64,000 nt of DNA. Origin: Phascolomyces articulosus. Its lineage: Eukaryota; Mucoromycota; Mucoromycetes; Mucorales; Lichtheimiaceae. The notes under the pieces are model-generated. The model had not been told where the DNA came from, ran no database searches, and saw only the letters and a list, made by a program, of their open reading frames with translations. Positions 23,513 to 34,135 of this stretch are shown piece by piece. Made by a program: the position numbers and the translations under genes. The stretch's first letter is position 1; each line of letters opens with the position of its first letter. The stretch lies in the NCBI GenBank assembly GCA_025677815.1, contig JAIXMP010000042.1, positions 248,001 to 312,000 of the forward strand, given 5' to 3'.

Positions 23513-24414
23513 ATGGAAGGTCTACAACGTCGATTCCAATCGAAAAATACACCTAATCCCGAAGATGAATCTGAATTTTTGGATGAAGAAGGTTAACAAC
23601 TTTTTATCTATAAAACGATTTCATATATTCATTCTTGAATAGAACACAAAGAAAAGTTGACACCTTTCTTTATTTTCTAGAACAAGAACGATTACTTAAT
23701 GAACTTCGAGAACAAAATGAACGATCCAACTTAGCCATCCAGGTAAAAAAAAAAAAAAAACTTATTATCCATGACGAGGAGAAAATTGACCTTAACATAC
23801 AAGTATATATTATTTAGCGTGGTATTATTCTTATTGGTGTACTCGTATCCACCATGTAAGTAGTAATACTCATTGTTTTTATAATATCTATACAACTCAC
23901 TTCACACAAGCACACGTGTATGAATGATGTATTAAACACACCCCACTTTTTTTCTTCTCGGTATAAAAGATATGCCATATTTTTTTATGATCTTGCCACT
24001 GCCAAAGTACTTTCGGTACCACGCATTCCTGTTCCATTAGCACAACCTATTCCATCCATGATTCCTGTCCCTGAATTTGCAGCCATGATGAGTCTCGTTT
24101 CAATTTATACATCCATTTATACCTTTGCTACAGCATGTCGACTTTCTGCATTGGAAATTGTTTGGAAGCAGCCTTCCCTTTCACGTGGTATGACAGGGCA
24201 AGTGAATGTCCTTACAGCGTCTTTGGCAGGATTCTCAGGTGTCATTTCTCCTTGTATTGCTTTATGGGATATGGGATCTACAATTGAAATCATCTTTTGG
24301 TCTATCCCCTTGTTTGTTTTAATATTGATGTTATTGTCTTTAAGAATGATGGTTCAAGTAGAAGGAAAAATTGATGATTTGGATAAAGCTCGATATAAAT
24401 ACAAAGGGGCATAA
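23513..24414 (+). CDS. Small multi-pass membrane protein, function unknown
   Basis: Four exons, 207 aa: 23513-23591, 23681-23742, 23818-23855 and 23970-24414. The N-terminus (MEGLQRRFQSKNTPNPEDES) is soluble, followed by a charged coiled-coil-prone stretch (EQERLLNELREQNERSN). A first membrane helix (RGIILIGVLVSTIYAIFFYD) is split by an intron. At least three more hydrophobic segments follow (AAMMSLVSIYTSIYTFATA, LTASLAGFSGVISPCIALW, IIFWSIPLFVLILMLLSL). A proline-rich loop (PRIPVPLAQPIPSMIPVPE) lies between helices 1 and 2. I do not recognise the family. The exon phases fit perfectly, so the model is sound even though the function is not known. It is convergent with COX10. Confidence 0.8.
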
Positions 24415-24500
24415 AGAAAATAAAAAAAGTAATATAGTGTATATATAAATGATAGTAATGCAAGTATAAATCGTTTATTATGAAATTTTTGTGGTTTTTT

Positions 24501-25775
24501 TTATGATTGTTGTGGTTGTGGTTGTGATGATTGTAATTCTACTTCATCATCAACGAAATCATCATCCCATGATAATAAATCCGACATGTCCATATCATAG
24601 ACCTTGTGAACCATTAATAATGACATGAGGACGGGTAAATGGATAATACTTCCGAAAAACAATTGCCGTGCTGTTTTTTCATTGCTATATTTTTCATATT
24701 AGAAAAAAAAAACATTCGATGTATCTTATCATCTAATCTCTCCACACATCCCTTTCTTATTTTTTTCCTCTTACCTGTGTTTCCAAAATCGATAAGCACC
24801 ATAAATTAAACCAGCATTGGCAAAAGAAGAATCCAATGCAAACCACCAACTCGTTAATCCAAGATAAGGGATGCTTAAACTAAGAGGAACCATGGCCAAA
24901 GCATAACGTAAAGAAACGCGTGCATTCAATTTAGGATCTGTCACAGCCATCATACGATAACCAGCCTTGGAATAATCTGCCCTTAAATTCCAAGCCAATG
25001 CATTGAAATGTGGGAATTGCCATGCATAAAGTAAACCACCCAAGACCCAAGCACCTGGTTCCAAACCGTTGGTCATGGCTGTCCAACCCATCATAGGAGG
25101 AATAGCACCCACCACAGCACCAACCCATGTATTGGCAATAGAAGAACGTTTCATGGGTGTGTATACACATGTATATAAAAAGATATTAGCAGCTCCCAAG
25201 GCAGCTGTCAATGGATTGACCATGGTACTCAACATCGTGACACCGGTTGCCCCTGTCAAGGTACCAAAAGAAAATGCATGAAAAGGAGTTATACTACGTC
25301 GTCCCAAGATACGGTTTCGGGTTCGTAACATTTGAGCATCATAAGGCACTTCGATCCATTGGTTAATGGCATTGGCGGAAGAAATACATAATGTAGTGCC
25401 GACCGTGGTATAAAACAATGTTGACACGGAGGCCGCACCAGGCGCCATAGCGTAACCACACATGGTTGTTAATGCCACCAAACATGCTAATTTAGCTTTG
25501 GATAATTCTTTATATAGTTTTGGTATTTGAGCCAATGAAGGTGTATCGTTAATGGGTTTAAATTTCGTGCCTCGATTTTCTTCTTGTTGTTTTTGTTGTT
25601 GTTGAACCGCGGCTGTAACATGGCGTGTTGTCAATAATAAATTAGGTTGTTGTAAATGGTGTCGTTGGTATTGTTTATTTAATTGTCGCCATTGTGTTAA
25701 TGGAGGAGTAGTGGTAGTTGTATTATGTTTTGTAATTATTCTCCACAGTCGAGTGGATTGAGAAGAGGTCAACAT
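24501..25775 (-). CDS. COX10: Protoheme IX farnesyltransferase, mitochondrial (heme O synthase)
   Basis: Two exons, 394 aa: 25775-24775 and 24684-24501. It belongs to the UbiA prenyltransferase family. The hallmark Asp-rich motif N..(E)VPYD..MLRTRNR is at residues about 138-155, and the second loop has DYSKAGYRMM. The N-terminus (MLTSSQSTRLWRIITKHN and on) is basic and Ser/Thr-rich, as expected of a mitochondrial presequence. I chose this ATG because the in-frame upstream one adds a Tyr-rich tract with no targeting character. The enzyme farnesylates heme B to heme O in the inner membrane, the first step to heme A for cytochrome c oxidase. The small last exon encodes NEKTARQLFFGSIIHLPVL and an acidic/Gln tail. 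Confidence 0.95.
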
Positions 25776-25895
25776 GTATATATAAATATAATAATAATAA
25801 TAATAAAAAAGATAAAATGCAGGGTGGCGTTCGTCTAATCTGATTTTATTATGTTGCAGGACATCCAAAAAAAAATAAATTTTCGATGTCCTCTC

Positions 25896-26716
25896 TTAAT
25901 TATAACATGGTGCCAAAGGTTGACAGTTTGGAAATAATCCAAGGTACTAAATATAAAAATATTTCATTTCATTAGTATATAATGAATATTTCCTTCTTTC
26001 ATTTCATAGATACTTATTCCTCTTTTCTTCTTCCCAGTCTTCACGCCATATAAATAATTGAACAGTCTACTTACCAAAATGACCCATCCAAGGATCCCAA
26101 AAAATGCACCTGATAATAATTCACGATATCCATGGAAATAAATACTTGTCATGGCCAACATCCAATACCATAATCCCAGGAAGGCCCAAGCAATGATTTT
26201 TTTTCGTTTATCAGGTTGCTGCATGGATTCTTCCAATAAAAATAAACTGGCATGGATTAATAATACACAATGACCTGATACGTCATGACCACCATGCCAT
26301 GATCCACCAGTAGAACGACACGTTGTTTGTTGTAAAACCGCCGTCAGCGGACTTGTATTCAGACCACTCATACCGTTTTCGTCGTTATTAGGAAGGTAAT
26401 GGCAACTACCACCTGTAGCAACAAACATGCGATCGACCAAACTTGGGCCAAGTAACCATTGGGTCATTATAATCCAATACAATGTCATGCATACATAACG
26501 TCCCATGGAAGGAACTAATCGTTTCAATGGTTGGAAAATAACGAGGGATCCAAAAGCAATGGTGCTCCATAACCAACCGAGTTTGACGAAGTAAACATTC
26601 AATACATTACGACTATTACTGAAATAACTGGGTGGAATGTGACCTGCTAAAGTTGTACTAAGAAACAGTACCGTCAGTGGATAGAGTATAAGAGCAGTGA
26701 ACTGATAAGCTTTCAT
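25896..26716 (-). CDS. FIT family protein (FIT2 / SCS3-like), ER lipid phosphatase
   Basis: Two exons, 230 aa: 26716-26075 and 25946-25896. Reading through the GTAAGT donor at 26074 would give a spurious basic tail; splicing gives ...GWVILYLGLFPNCQPLAPCYN. The family motif GGHDVSGH is at 142-149 (His144, His149), and the second catalytic-type His is in YFHGYRELLSG (His195). Five or six hydrophobic segments are visible. FIT2 proteins cleave acyl-CoA to acyl-phosphopantetheine and support lipid-droplet formation and ER shape. The start lies 139 bases from the WDR89-like start in a head-to-head pair. Confidence 0.92.
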
Positions 26717-26855
26717 TTTTCTTTAATAAAATAAAAAAAGGGGGGAAGAAAAAAAAAAAGTTAAATGCCGCCAATCTTTGACAAGTGAGTTTATTTTTAA
26801 ACCCAAAACTTTTTTTTTCTTTTGAACAAAAGAATAGAGGGTTGGCTCGAAAATA
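26717..26855. promoter_or_regulatory. Bidirectional promoter between FIT2-like and WDR89-like genes
   Basis: This 139-base spacer separates two start codons facing away from each other. It contains long A and T runs (for example a poly-A tract near 26745). Both genes must be driven from this stretch or from inside their neighbours. Confidence 0.5.
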
Positions 26856-28009
26856 ATGATTCAGGTGGACGCGAATCCCGATTTATTACCTCAATTTCAA
26901 CCTGTTCGAGCCATAGATTTCGGCTTTCAAGACGAATATGTATTAGAAGTGGCTACCAATAGTCAATACGCTATTGCCTCAGCTTCTGATCAATTGATTC
27001 GTTTGTACGATTTATCCACCTTACAATTAGCAACGACACTCAAATCTCAAGAAAAGACCATTAATAAAATCAAAGTTTATAATGATCAATATTTATTATC
27101 AGCTTCAGCAGACGGAACATTGATTCGTTGGGATCTAAGAACGGCTCAACCTGTTCAAACTTTTCGACGTAAATATGATCAAGTCTTTATATATATAGAA
27201 ATATTAGTTTCTCCTACTAAACTTGCTCTTTTCTTGTTGTTGTTGTTGATACAGATGATAAACCAATTACAGCCTTTGATGTCAATTGTAACGATACTAT
27301 GGTAGTGATGGGTACAGGAGATTTCGATTTATATGGATGTCCTGATATTCTCTTTTATGATACCCGGCAAACACAATTATTATCACGATTTGAGGAATCT
27401 CATAATGATGATGTGACTGAAATCAAATGTCATCCTCATTTACCTTCTCATTTAATTACAAGTTCTGCAGATGGATTGGTCAATTATTATGATGTCACGG
27501 ATTTTGATGAACAAGAAGCATTGATATCCGTCGTCAATGCTGAATCGGCAGTCCAGAAAGCAGGTTTCTTTGGTCCTGACTGTGAATATGTGTATAGTTT
27601 GACAGGAAATGAAACATTCTTGTTACATACCTTGGAAGGGGATTTGATTTGTAATTATGGTGATGTTCGACAATTGGATTCATCCATTGGTTATGCGATT
27701 GATTGTAGCTATGATATGGAAACACAACGATTTTATTTGATCACTGGAAATATCGAGTAAGTGTGGGATTGGATAGGATAGAATGCTTTTCTCTTTGTTT
27801 TTCATTGATTGTTGACGTTTTATTTGTTTAATAGGGGTGATGTGCAATTATTACATGTCAATGTGGGCCATGTTCAGCATTGCCAAACACTCAAGGCACC
27901 TGGTGGGCATTCGGATATTGTTAGAGCATTTCATTGGAGCCATCGTACTCAAAGTATATTAACAGGTGGTGAAGATGGTCGTATGTGTGCATGGCAAGCC
28001 AATTTGTAA
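26856..28009 (+). CDS. WD40-repeat protein (WDR89-like)
   Basis: Three exons, 329 aa: 26856-27168, 27255-27756 and 27835-28009. WD-type blades are visible: ASASDQLIRLYDL, SASADGTLIRWDL, SSADGLVNYYDV and TGGEDGRMCAWQ. The middle part, with NDDVTEIKCHPHLPSHLITS then an acidic DEQEAL segment and SAVQKAGFFGPD, fits the WDR89 arrangement. WD40 propellers act as interaction scaffolds. A specific function is not established for this family member and I do not infer one. Confidence 0.85.
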
Positions 28010-28249
28010 ATATTTATTGTCATTATTATTATTAGATATGGAAGAATATTGATTATCGCCCCCTCCCCTCGCCTTCTTCTTCTCCTTTCTACTGTTGTAA
28101 AAGTTATCAAAATTTAATACTCATATATATCATTAAGCTCACATGTGCAGAGCATAAATTTTCAAACATGTAACACCCAGCGCGTGCGTTTTATAATTTT
28201 TGGGGGTACATATATTTTAATTTTGCTTGTTTAAATAGTTTCCAATAAT

Positions 28250-28987
28250 ATGGACCAAGTTCAAGTCTCATGGCACTTTGAGAATGCAGGAAATTTACAT
28301 CCTCATATAATCACCAAATTAGAATCCATACCACCATCACAACAGCACCCATCAGAAGAAGAGTCATCATCCAACTGTTCATTAGACATTGTTTATCAAC
28401 TTCCTGCTAGTGTTTTTGTCGATCCAAACCAAATTCCCAACAATATATATGTATTTGGAGAAACTGACCTCGAAGCACCATTAGAACACGTCAAGGAGCC
28501 ACGCGGTAGTACCATCATTATTCGACAAAAACAATGGCATCATGAAGACATTGATTTACCCATCCATTTAAGATATCAACGACCATCGTCTTTTGAAATG
28601 TATCGATCGATCGTGATACCTAAACCTCGCGCAGGTTGGTTTTGTTTAAAGAACAGTATCGCAAAAAGCAGTTTGAATAATGTAAAAAAGAATTATCTTG
28701 GATCATTATTACCTCCTTTGCAAGATACATTGATACCAACACATAGAATGAACCCTGATATGGTGACTTTTCAAGAAATACCCATTGTCACTCAAGGAGC
28801 AGGAGAAGGAAAAGATTATATGGAATTACATGTGCCCGTTGGAAGAACACAAGAAGCAGATATGGTACAAATGGGCACCATGGTAGCTGTAGTGGCATGT
28901 ACATTATGGATTATTTTAGCTACTTGGAAAAGTATTACAAAAAGAAGAAGATATGATGCTAAAGGCAAACGAAGACGTTCTGAATAA
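28250..28987 (+). CDS. PIG-X / PBN1 family subunit of GPI mannosyltransferase I
   Basis: Single exon, 245 aa. The luminal domain has family landmarks: YQLPASVFVDPNQI, FGETDLEAPLEH and DLPIHLRYQRPS. One membrane helix lies near the C-terminus (MGTMVAVVACTLWIILATW), followed by a short basic cytosolic tail. PIG-X (Pbn1 in yeast) stabilises the catalytic PIG-M/Gpi14 subunit that adds the first mannose to the GPI anchor in the ER. No N-terminal signal peptide is visible, so an upstream exon may be missing, although yeast-type members also lack a clear one. Confidence 0.85.
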   Translation: MDQVQVSWHFENAGNLHPHIITKLESIPPSQQHPSEEESSSNCSLDIVYQLPASVFVDPNQIPNNIYVFGETDLEAPLEHVKEPRGSTIIIRQKQWHHEDIDLPIHLRYQRPSSFEMYRSIVIPKPRAGWFCLKNSIAKSSLNNVKKNYLGSLLPPLQDTLIPTHRMNPDMVTFQEIPIVTQGAGEGKDYMELHVPVGRTQEADMVQMGTMVAVVACTLWIILATWKSITKRRRYDAKGKRRRSE

Positions 28988-29098
28988 AAAAAATAAAATA
29001 AAATTTGGTAGCACATGCACACAACCTTTTGTTATTTTCTCTTTGTTGTTGACAGCGCCGCTTTGTTACGCGCCTTTTTTTTAAAAAAAATAATAATA

Positions 29099-31618
29099 AT
29101 GTTGTCTTGGTGGTATCGACATGGTCGACAAAGTACTCGACCATTAAAACGTTTTCAAATACGTACCTTGGCTACTTCAATAACACAACAGCCACGTTCT
29201 GTTTTCAATAATGGGTGGGAAGCTGTCATTGGTGTTGAAGTGCATGCTCAAATAGATTCCAAAACTAAATTATTCTCAGGTATATATCCATGAGTTTCTC
29301 TCTAAATAAAATTAGCTGAGATCCACCATTATTTCAAGCGCATGGACACGAAAATGAAAACGGAAAAATAGAATGTAGATAAAAACTTTTTTGCTTATTT
29401 ACTTTTATATCGTTGTTTTGTAAATAGATATGGAAACATCCTATGAAGAACCACCTAATAGTAAAATATCCATGGTCGACCTTGCTTTCCCTGGTGTTCA
29501 GCCTGTAATCATCATCCTTGTCTTTCGTATTTTTTTATAAAGGAAAAAAAGAAATATAAGAAAAACTTTATAACATGTATATATAATATATAGAGATTAA
29601 ATCAACAATGTGTGGAATTAGCTGTCAAGACAGCGCTTGCATTAAACGCAAATGTACAACGACGCTCTCGATTTGATAGAAAACATTATTTTTATCCCGA
29701 TTTACCACAAGGTTATCAAATCACACAGCAACGAGGTAATATATATAATATATGATTCTTCACATTCTGGTAACTGTTTTTCTAAATAACGGGTATGGAT
29801 AGAACCTATCGCTCGAGGAGGTGAAATTGCTTTGACTGAATTAGATGGTATTTCAGAACCTTTTACTGTTGGTTTACACCAAATTCAATTGGAACAGGTT
29901 AGAATTTTATTACACAGGAGGAAAGGGAAGATGTGATGGATAGCATCGTTGAAATGGATTAAATTCAAAAACATTGTTTTGTTTTTGTCATTCTTATTGA
30001 AATAGGACACGGGCAAAAGTATGCATGACATGGTCGTCGGATCCACTTTACTTGATATGAATCGTGCAGGAACAGGTCTTATGGAAATCGTTACACAACC
30101 TGATTTGAGGTGAGTTATCATATTTACTCTTGAGACTGAAGAAGTATATATTTACACAACAATAATAATTAAGAAAAATAATATAGATCATCATTTGAAG
30201 CAGGATTATTAGTCAAGAAACTACAAAGTATATTACAGTGCATTGGATCATCGCAAGCTAGTATGAATGAGGTAAATAAAAGTATCTATCTGTATGCGTT
30301 GGAAGTGCGGATGAGAGAAAGTGTACATATACCTATTGAAAAAGAAAACATATACCAGGGATCCATGCGATGTGATGTCAATGTATCTGTACATCGACAA
30401 GGAGAACCATTTGGTACCCGTTGTGAAATCAAAAACTTGAACAGTGTTCGATTTTTATCCATGGCCATTGATGCAGAAATTGAACGACAAATCGAATTGA
30501 TTGAAAAGGGAGGGACGGTAAAAGCAGAAACCCGTGGATTTGATGTAGCTGGAAAAAAGACATTTAAGCTTCGAGGAAAAGAAACGGCTCCAGATTACCG
30601 ATATATGCCTGAACCAGATTTACCTCCTTTATTGTTAAGTCAGTCATTGATTGATTCATTATCCAAAGAACTACCTGAATTACCTGATCAGACAAGAATA
30701 CGTATTATGGAGCAGTATAAAATGTCACAGGACGATGTTCATTCGTTATTAAATGAACCTGGTAGTTTGGTATTTTTTGAAAAAGTATGTCAAGGTCGAA
30801 ATGCACAAGCTGTTCTTAATTGGTAAGCCTTTTTTTTTGTTGGAATACATCAAAGGGAAAAAGTAAGAGTGGGATTTGTAATAAAAAATGACATTCTATT
30901 TTTTTTATGCTCTTTTAAATATGTATATACAGGACGGTTAATGATTTGTTTGGTGAACTTGCGAAGCGAGAAATCCCATTTTCTCAAAGTCCAGTATCTA
31001 TTGATCAAATGGGTTCTTTGGTAGACTTGGTACAATCCAATAAAATTACAGGTAATGTGGACATTGAAAGAAAATGAATTTTTTATAGATCATTCATTGA
31101 TGATTTGAACGTACAAAAAAAATACATGATGAATAGGTAAAATTGGCAAAGATGTATTACGGATAATGATTGAAGAAACAACGGGTGCCATGCCCCAAGA
31201 TATTGTAGACCAAAAAGGATGGGCGCGTATCGATGATAGTGGCATGTTAAAGACCATTTGTAATACATTAATCACAAAGCATGCTGATCAGGTAAAAAAC
31301 ATTATGGTTTTTTTTTTAAGATTTGACTCTACACACCTATTTTTTCTTGATCAGTTTTAGATATTTACATAAAAATTTTAGGTGATGAAATTCCAACAAG
31401 GTGAAGTCAAAGTATTTAAATGGTTTATTGGTCAAATTATGCGTGAAACAAAAGGTATGGCGGATCCAATTCAAGTGAACAATGCACTATGTGATGCACT
31501 GGGTTGTAAACCTGAAGATATTACAGCAGCAGAAGTAGCTACCAAAGGACCTTTATCGGGGAAAAAGAAAGGAAGTGGTGGAAAACAAAAGAAAAATAAA
31601 AAATCATCATCATCATGA
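29099..31618 (+). CDS. PET112: Glutamyl-tRNA(Gln) amidotransferase subunit B, mitochondrial
   Basis: Ten exons, 552 aa: 29099-29279, 29428-29504, 29594-29735, 29803-29897, 30006-30109, 30187-30271, 30359-30822, 30933-31051, 31137-31291 and 31382-31618. The N-terminus ([20 protein letters not shown]) is a basic mitochondrial presequence. Signature segments: [47 protein letters not shown] and [20 protein letters not shown]. The C-terminal half has the YqeY/GatB tail (...[20 protein letters not shown]) and ends in a Lys/Ser-rich stretch. GatB is the kinase/transamidase module that converts Glu-tRNA(Gln) to Gln-tRNA(Gln) in mitochondria with GatA and a third subunit. Confidence 0.95.
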
Positions 31619-32112
31619 TAACTTGTCTAGATGTCGAATTATTAATTAATAATAATAATAGCACCTTCACAATATGACATTATGTGAAATACTGGTTGTT
31701 TGAAAAATTGTTATGTTGATATTGGATGGGAAGTCAAAAAGAAAAACGGTTAGTAACCATAGAAAATCAAGGAAAAAAGAAAACCCTGTTCAATGAAAAG
31801 ATCTGAAAAACTAGTCGTGTGTATGCTCTACATAAGAAAGCAACGTAATAGTAGGGTAAGCAACATTGAAATAATTTGATTTGAGTAAGCGAAGCTGCTG
31901 CCGTGGGATTCAAACCCAAAATAAAAAATGTTGTCAATCTCAATAATTGGTTGAGCCCGTAACATTTTTCTCCCGCGGGACTGGTTTTTTGTCAGCCGTA
32001 ACTCATGCAAAAAAGCCAATTCATTTATTACTCCTATTTTTTTTTGGTTTCTTCTGTTCTTTTTTTTACAACCCCACACTTTTTTTTTACATACCCTTTA
32101 TATTTTTAAAAT
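31619..32112. other. Intergenic between GatB and the acyl-CoA dehydrogenase
   Basis: Mostly AT-rich. A minus-strand GGGTTTGAATCCC at about 31908-31920 resembles a Pol III B box, but no tRNA acceptor or anticodon arm can be folded around it. The final 80 bases are T-rich and pyrimidine-biased before the next start codon. Confidence 0.5.
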
Positions 32113-34135
32113 ATGGCAACCAACTCACTCGTTGATCTTAAGAGCCTTTCTCCCAAGTTCCAGGATCTTTATGCTAAGGCTAAAGACTTTGTTGAGGTAA
32201 TAGATCGCCTTGTTTTTTTTAGAACATAAAATACGACACGCTGTTGTATAATATTCCAAATTTACAAAAAACGCGGTGGATTGATGTGATCCACTCATTC
32301 TAATAAAAAAAAATTCATTATCCACACACTGATCATATTTACCTTATGGTTCTTGTATATAGAATGAATGTATTCCTGCTGAAAAAGTGTTTGCCGCACA
32401 AATGGGACAAAATGAAAACCGCTGGAAGGTATATAATGGATGAAAATAATAATAGATCGAATGGAGGGAAAAACGGGCTGCTTTGGACGTTGTTATGGTC
32501 CAGTTACCATGGGAAAGGGTGTGCATTACAATCTCTATAAGAGTTGAGCTTTAACTGATGTTTGAATTAAATTAGGTGATCCCCCCTGTGTTGGAAGAAT
32601 TAAAGACCAAAGCTCGAGCTCTCGGTCTTTGGAACTTGTTCTTGGGTCGTGAATATGGCGCTTTTGGTGCAGGTTTGACCAATGTTGAATATGGTCTTAT
32701 TGCTGAATTGACTGGTAAATCATAATACAATTGATATATGTGGATATTAAATCAAGGCCCAAAAGATAAAAGTTTCTTACACACAGGATCATTATTATAG
32801 GTCGATCCTCCCTTGGTCCTGAAGCTATGAACTGCTCAGCACCTGACACTGGTAACATGGAAGTCTTTGCTAAATATGGTACCAAGGCACAACAAGAAAG
32901 ATGGTTGAAGCCTCTTTTGAATGGCCAAATCCGGTCTGCTTTTGCCATGACTGAACCCGCCGTCGCCTCCTCTGATGCTACCAATATTGAAACCAACATT
33001 CGTCGTGAGGGCAATGAATACGTCATTAATGGTCGCAAGTGGTGGATCAGGTTTGTGTTTTATATAATTTGTATACGGAGATTAAAAAGTTGTCTTGAAA
33101 TAAAAATTGAGTATATTAACTCAATAATATCAATATGTATAGTGGTGCTGGTGATCCCCGTTGTGCTGTTTACTTGGTAATGGGTAAATCTGATCCTGAT
33201 AATTCTAACCGTCACAAGCAACAAAGTTTGGTTATTGTACCTGCTGATACTCCCGGTATCGATGTTGTCCGTCCTATGCACGTCTTTGGTTTCGATGATG
33301 CTCCAGAAGGTCATTGTGAAATTATCTTTAAGGATGTTCGTGTTCCCGTAGAAAACATTGTTCTCGGTGAAGGTCGTGGTTTCGAAGTTATCCAAGGTCG
33401 TCTTGGCCCAGGCCGTATCCACCACTGGTAAGAGAGTTGACGTTATCTTTTAAGATTCTTTTTTTTTCGCCTTTCAAAATTCTAACATGTTCCCCATAAC
33501 AATAGTATGCGTTGTATTGGCAAAGCAGAGAGGGCTTTGGAACTGATGATTGCCAGAGTTACCGATCCATCTAGAAGAACATTCGGCAAAGGTCTTGCAG
33601 AGCATGGAACCATTGTTGCTGATATTGCTCAATCACGCATTGAGATTGATCAAGCTCGTTTCTTGGTCTTGAGTGCTGCACAAAAGATTGATGAGGTTCA
33701 AGCAAAGGGTGCAAAGAAAGAAATTTCTATGGCCAAGGTATGTATATTAATTATTGATTCAATGGATGATATAAAGAGAGAAGGGATCAATAGGAGGTGG
33801 TGTGAATAAATAAATAAAAAAAAGAATATTGGATATATAATTAATAAATCCATTTTATTGGTATAATTTATATGATATAGATTGCTGTTCCTACCATGCT
33901 CCTTAACGTTGTGGATCGTGCTATGCAAGCTCATGGTGCTGCTGGTATTTCACAAGATACACCTTTGGCTGGTTTCTTTGTCCGTGCACGTACTTTACGT
34001 TATGCTGATGGTCCTGATGAGGTTCATCGTAATCAACTTGGCAAGACCGAACTTCGACGTGCTGCTGAAATTGTTCAAAAGCAAAAGGAACAAAAGGCCA
34101 AGAGCGAACAACTGATTGCCGCTGCTAAGCTCTAA
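32113..34135 (+). CDS. Acyl-CoA dehydrogenase (ACAD10/ACAD11-like)
   Basis: Seven exons, 436 aa: 32113-32196, 32363-32428, 32576-32714, 32801-33050, 33143-33427, 33506-33737 and 33881-34135. Domain order is the helical N-domain, the beta-domain ([17 protein letters not shown], then [15 protein letters not shown]) and the C-terminal FAD-binding helical domain ([20 protein letters not shown], then [14 protein letters not shown]). The fungal members lack the N-terminal kinase-like domain of animal ACAD10/11, and none is seen here. These enzymes oxidise acyl-CoA using FAD, passing electrons to ETF. The N-terminus has no obvious presequence; a C-terminal AAKL is a possible weak PTS1-like end, so a peroxisomal rather than mitochondrial site is possible. 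Its codons look more C-rich than its neighbours', consistent with high expression. Confidence 0.93.

Noticed and set aside
25776..25868. Upstream ATG for COX10
   Set aside because: It would add a Tyr-rich tract (FYYYYYYIYI) from an (ATA)n repeat; the downstream ATG begins a normal mitochondrial presequence.
26005..26075. Basic C-terminal extension of the FIT2-like protein by reading through
   Set aside because: A consensus GTAAGT donor at 26074 and a TTTAG acceptor at 25947 give a better, in-frame ending, so the extension is intron.
31905..31935. Possible tRNA (minus-strand B-box-like GGGTTTGAATCCC)
   Set aside because: The sequence after the putative T arm (GGCAGCA) has no 5' partner at tRNA distance, and no D or anticodon arm folds.
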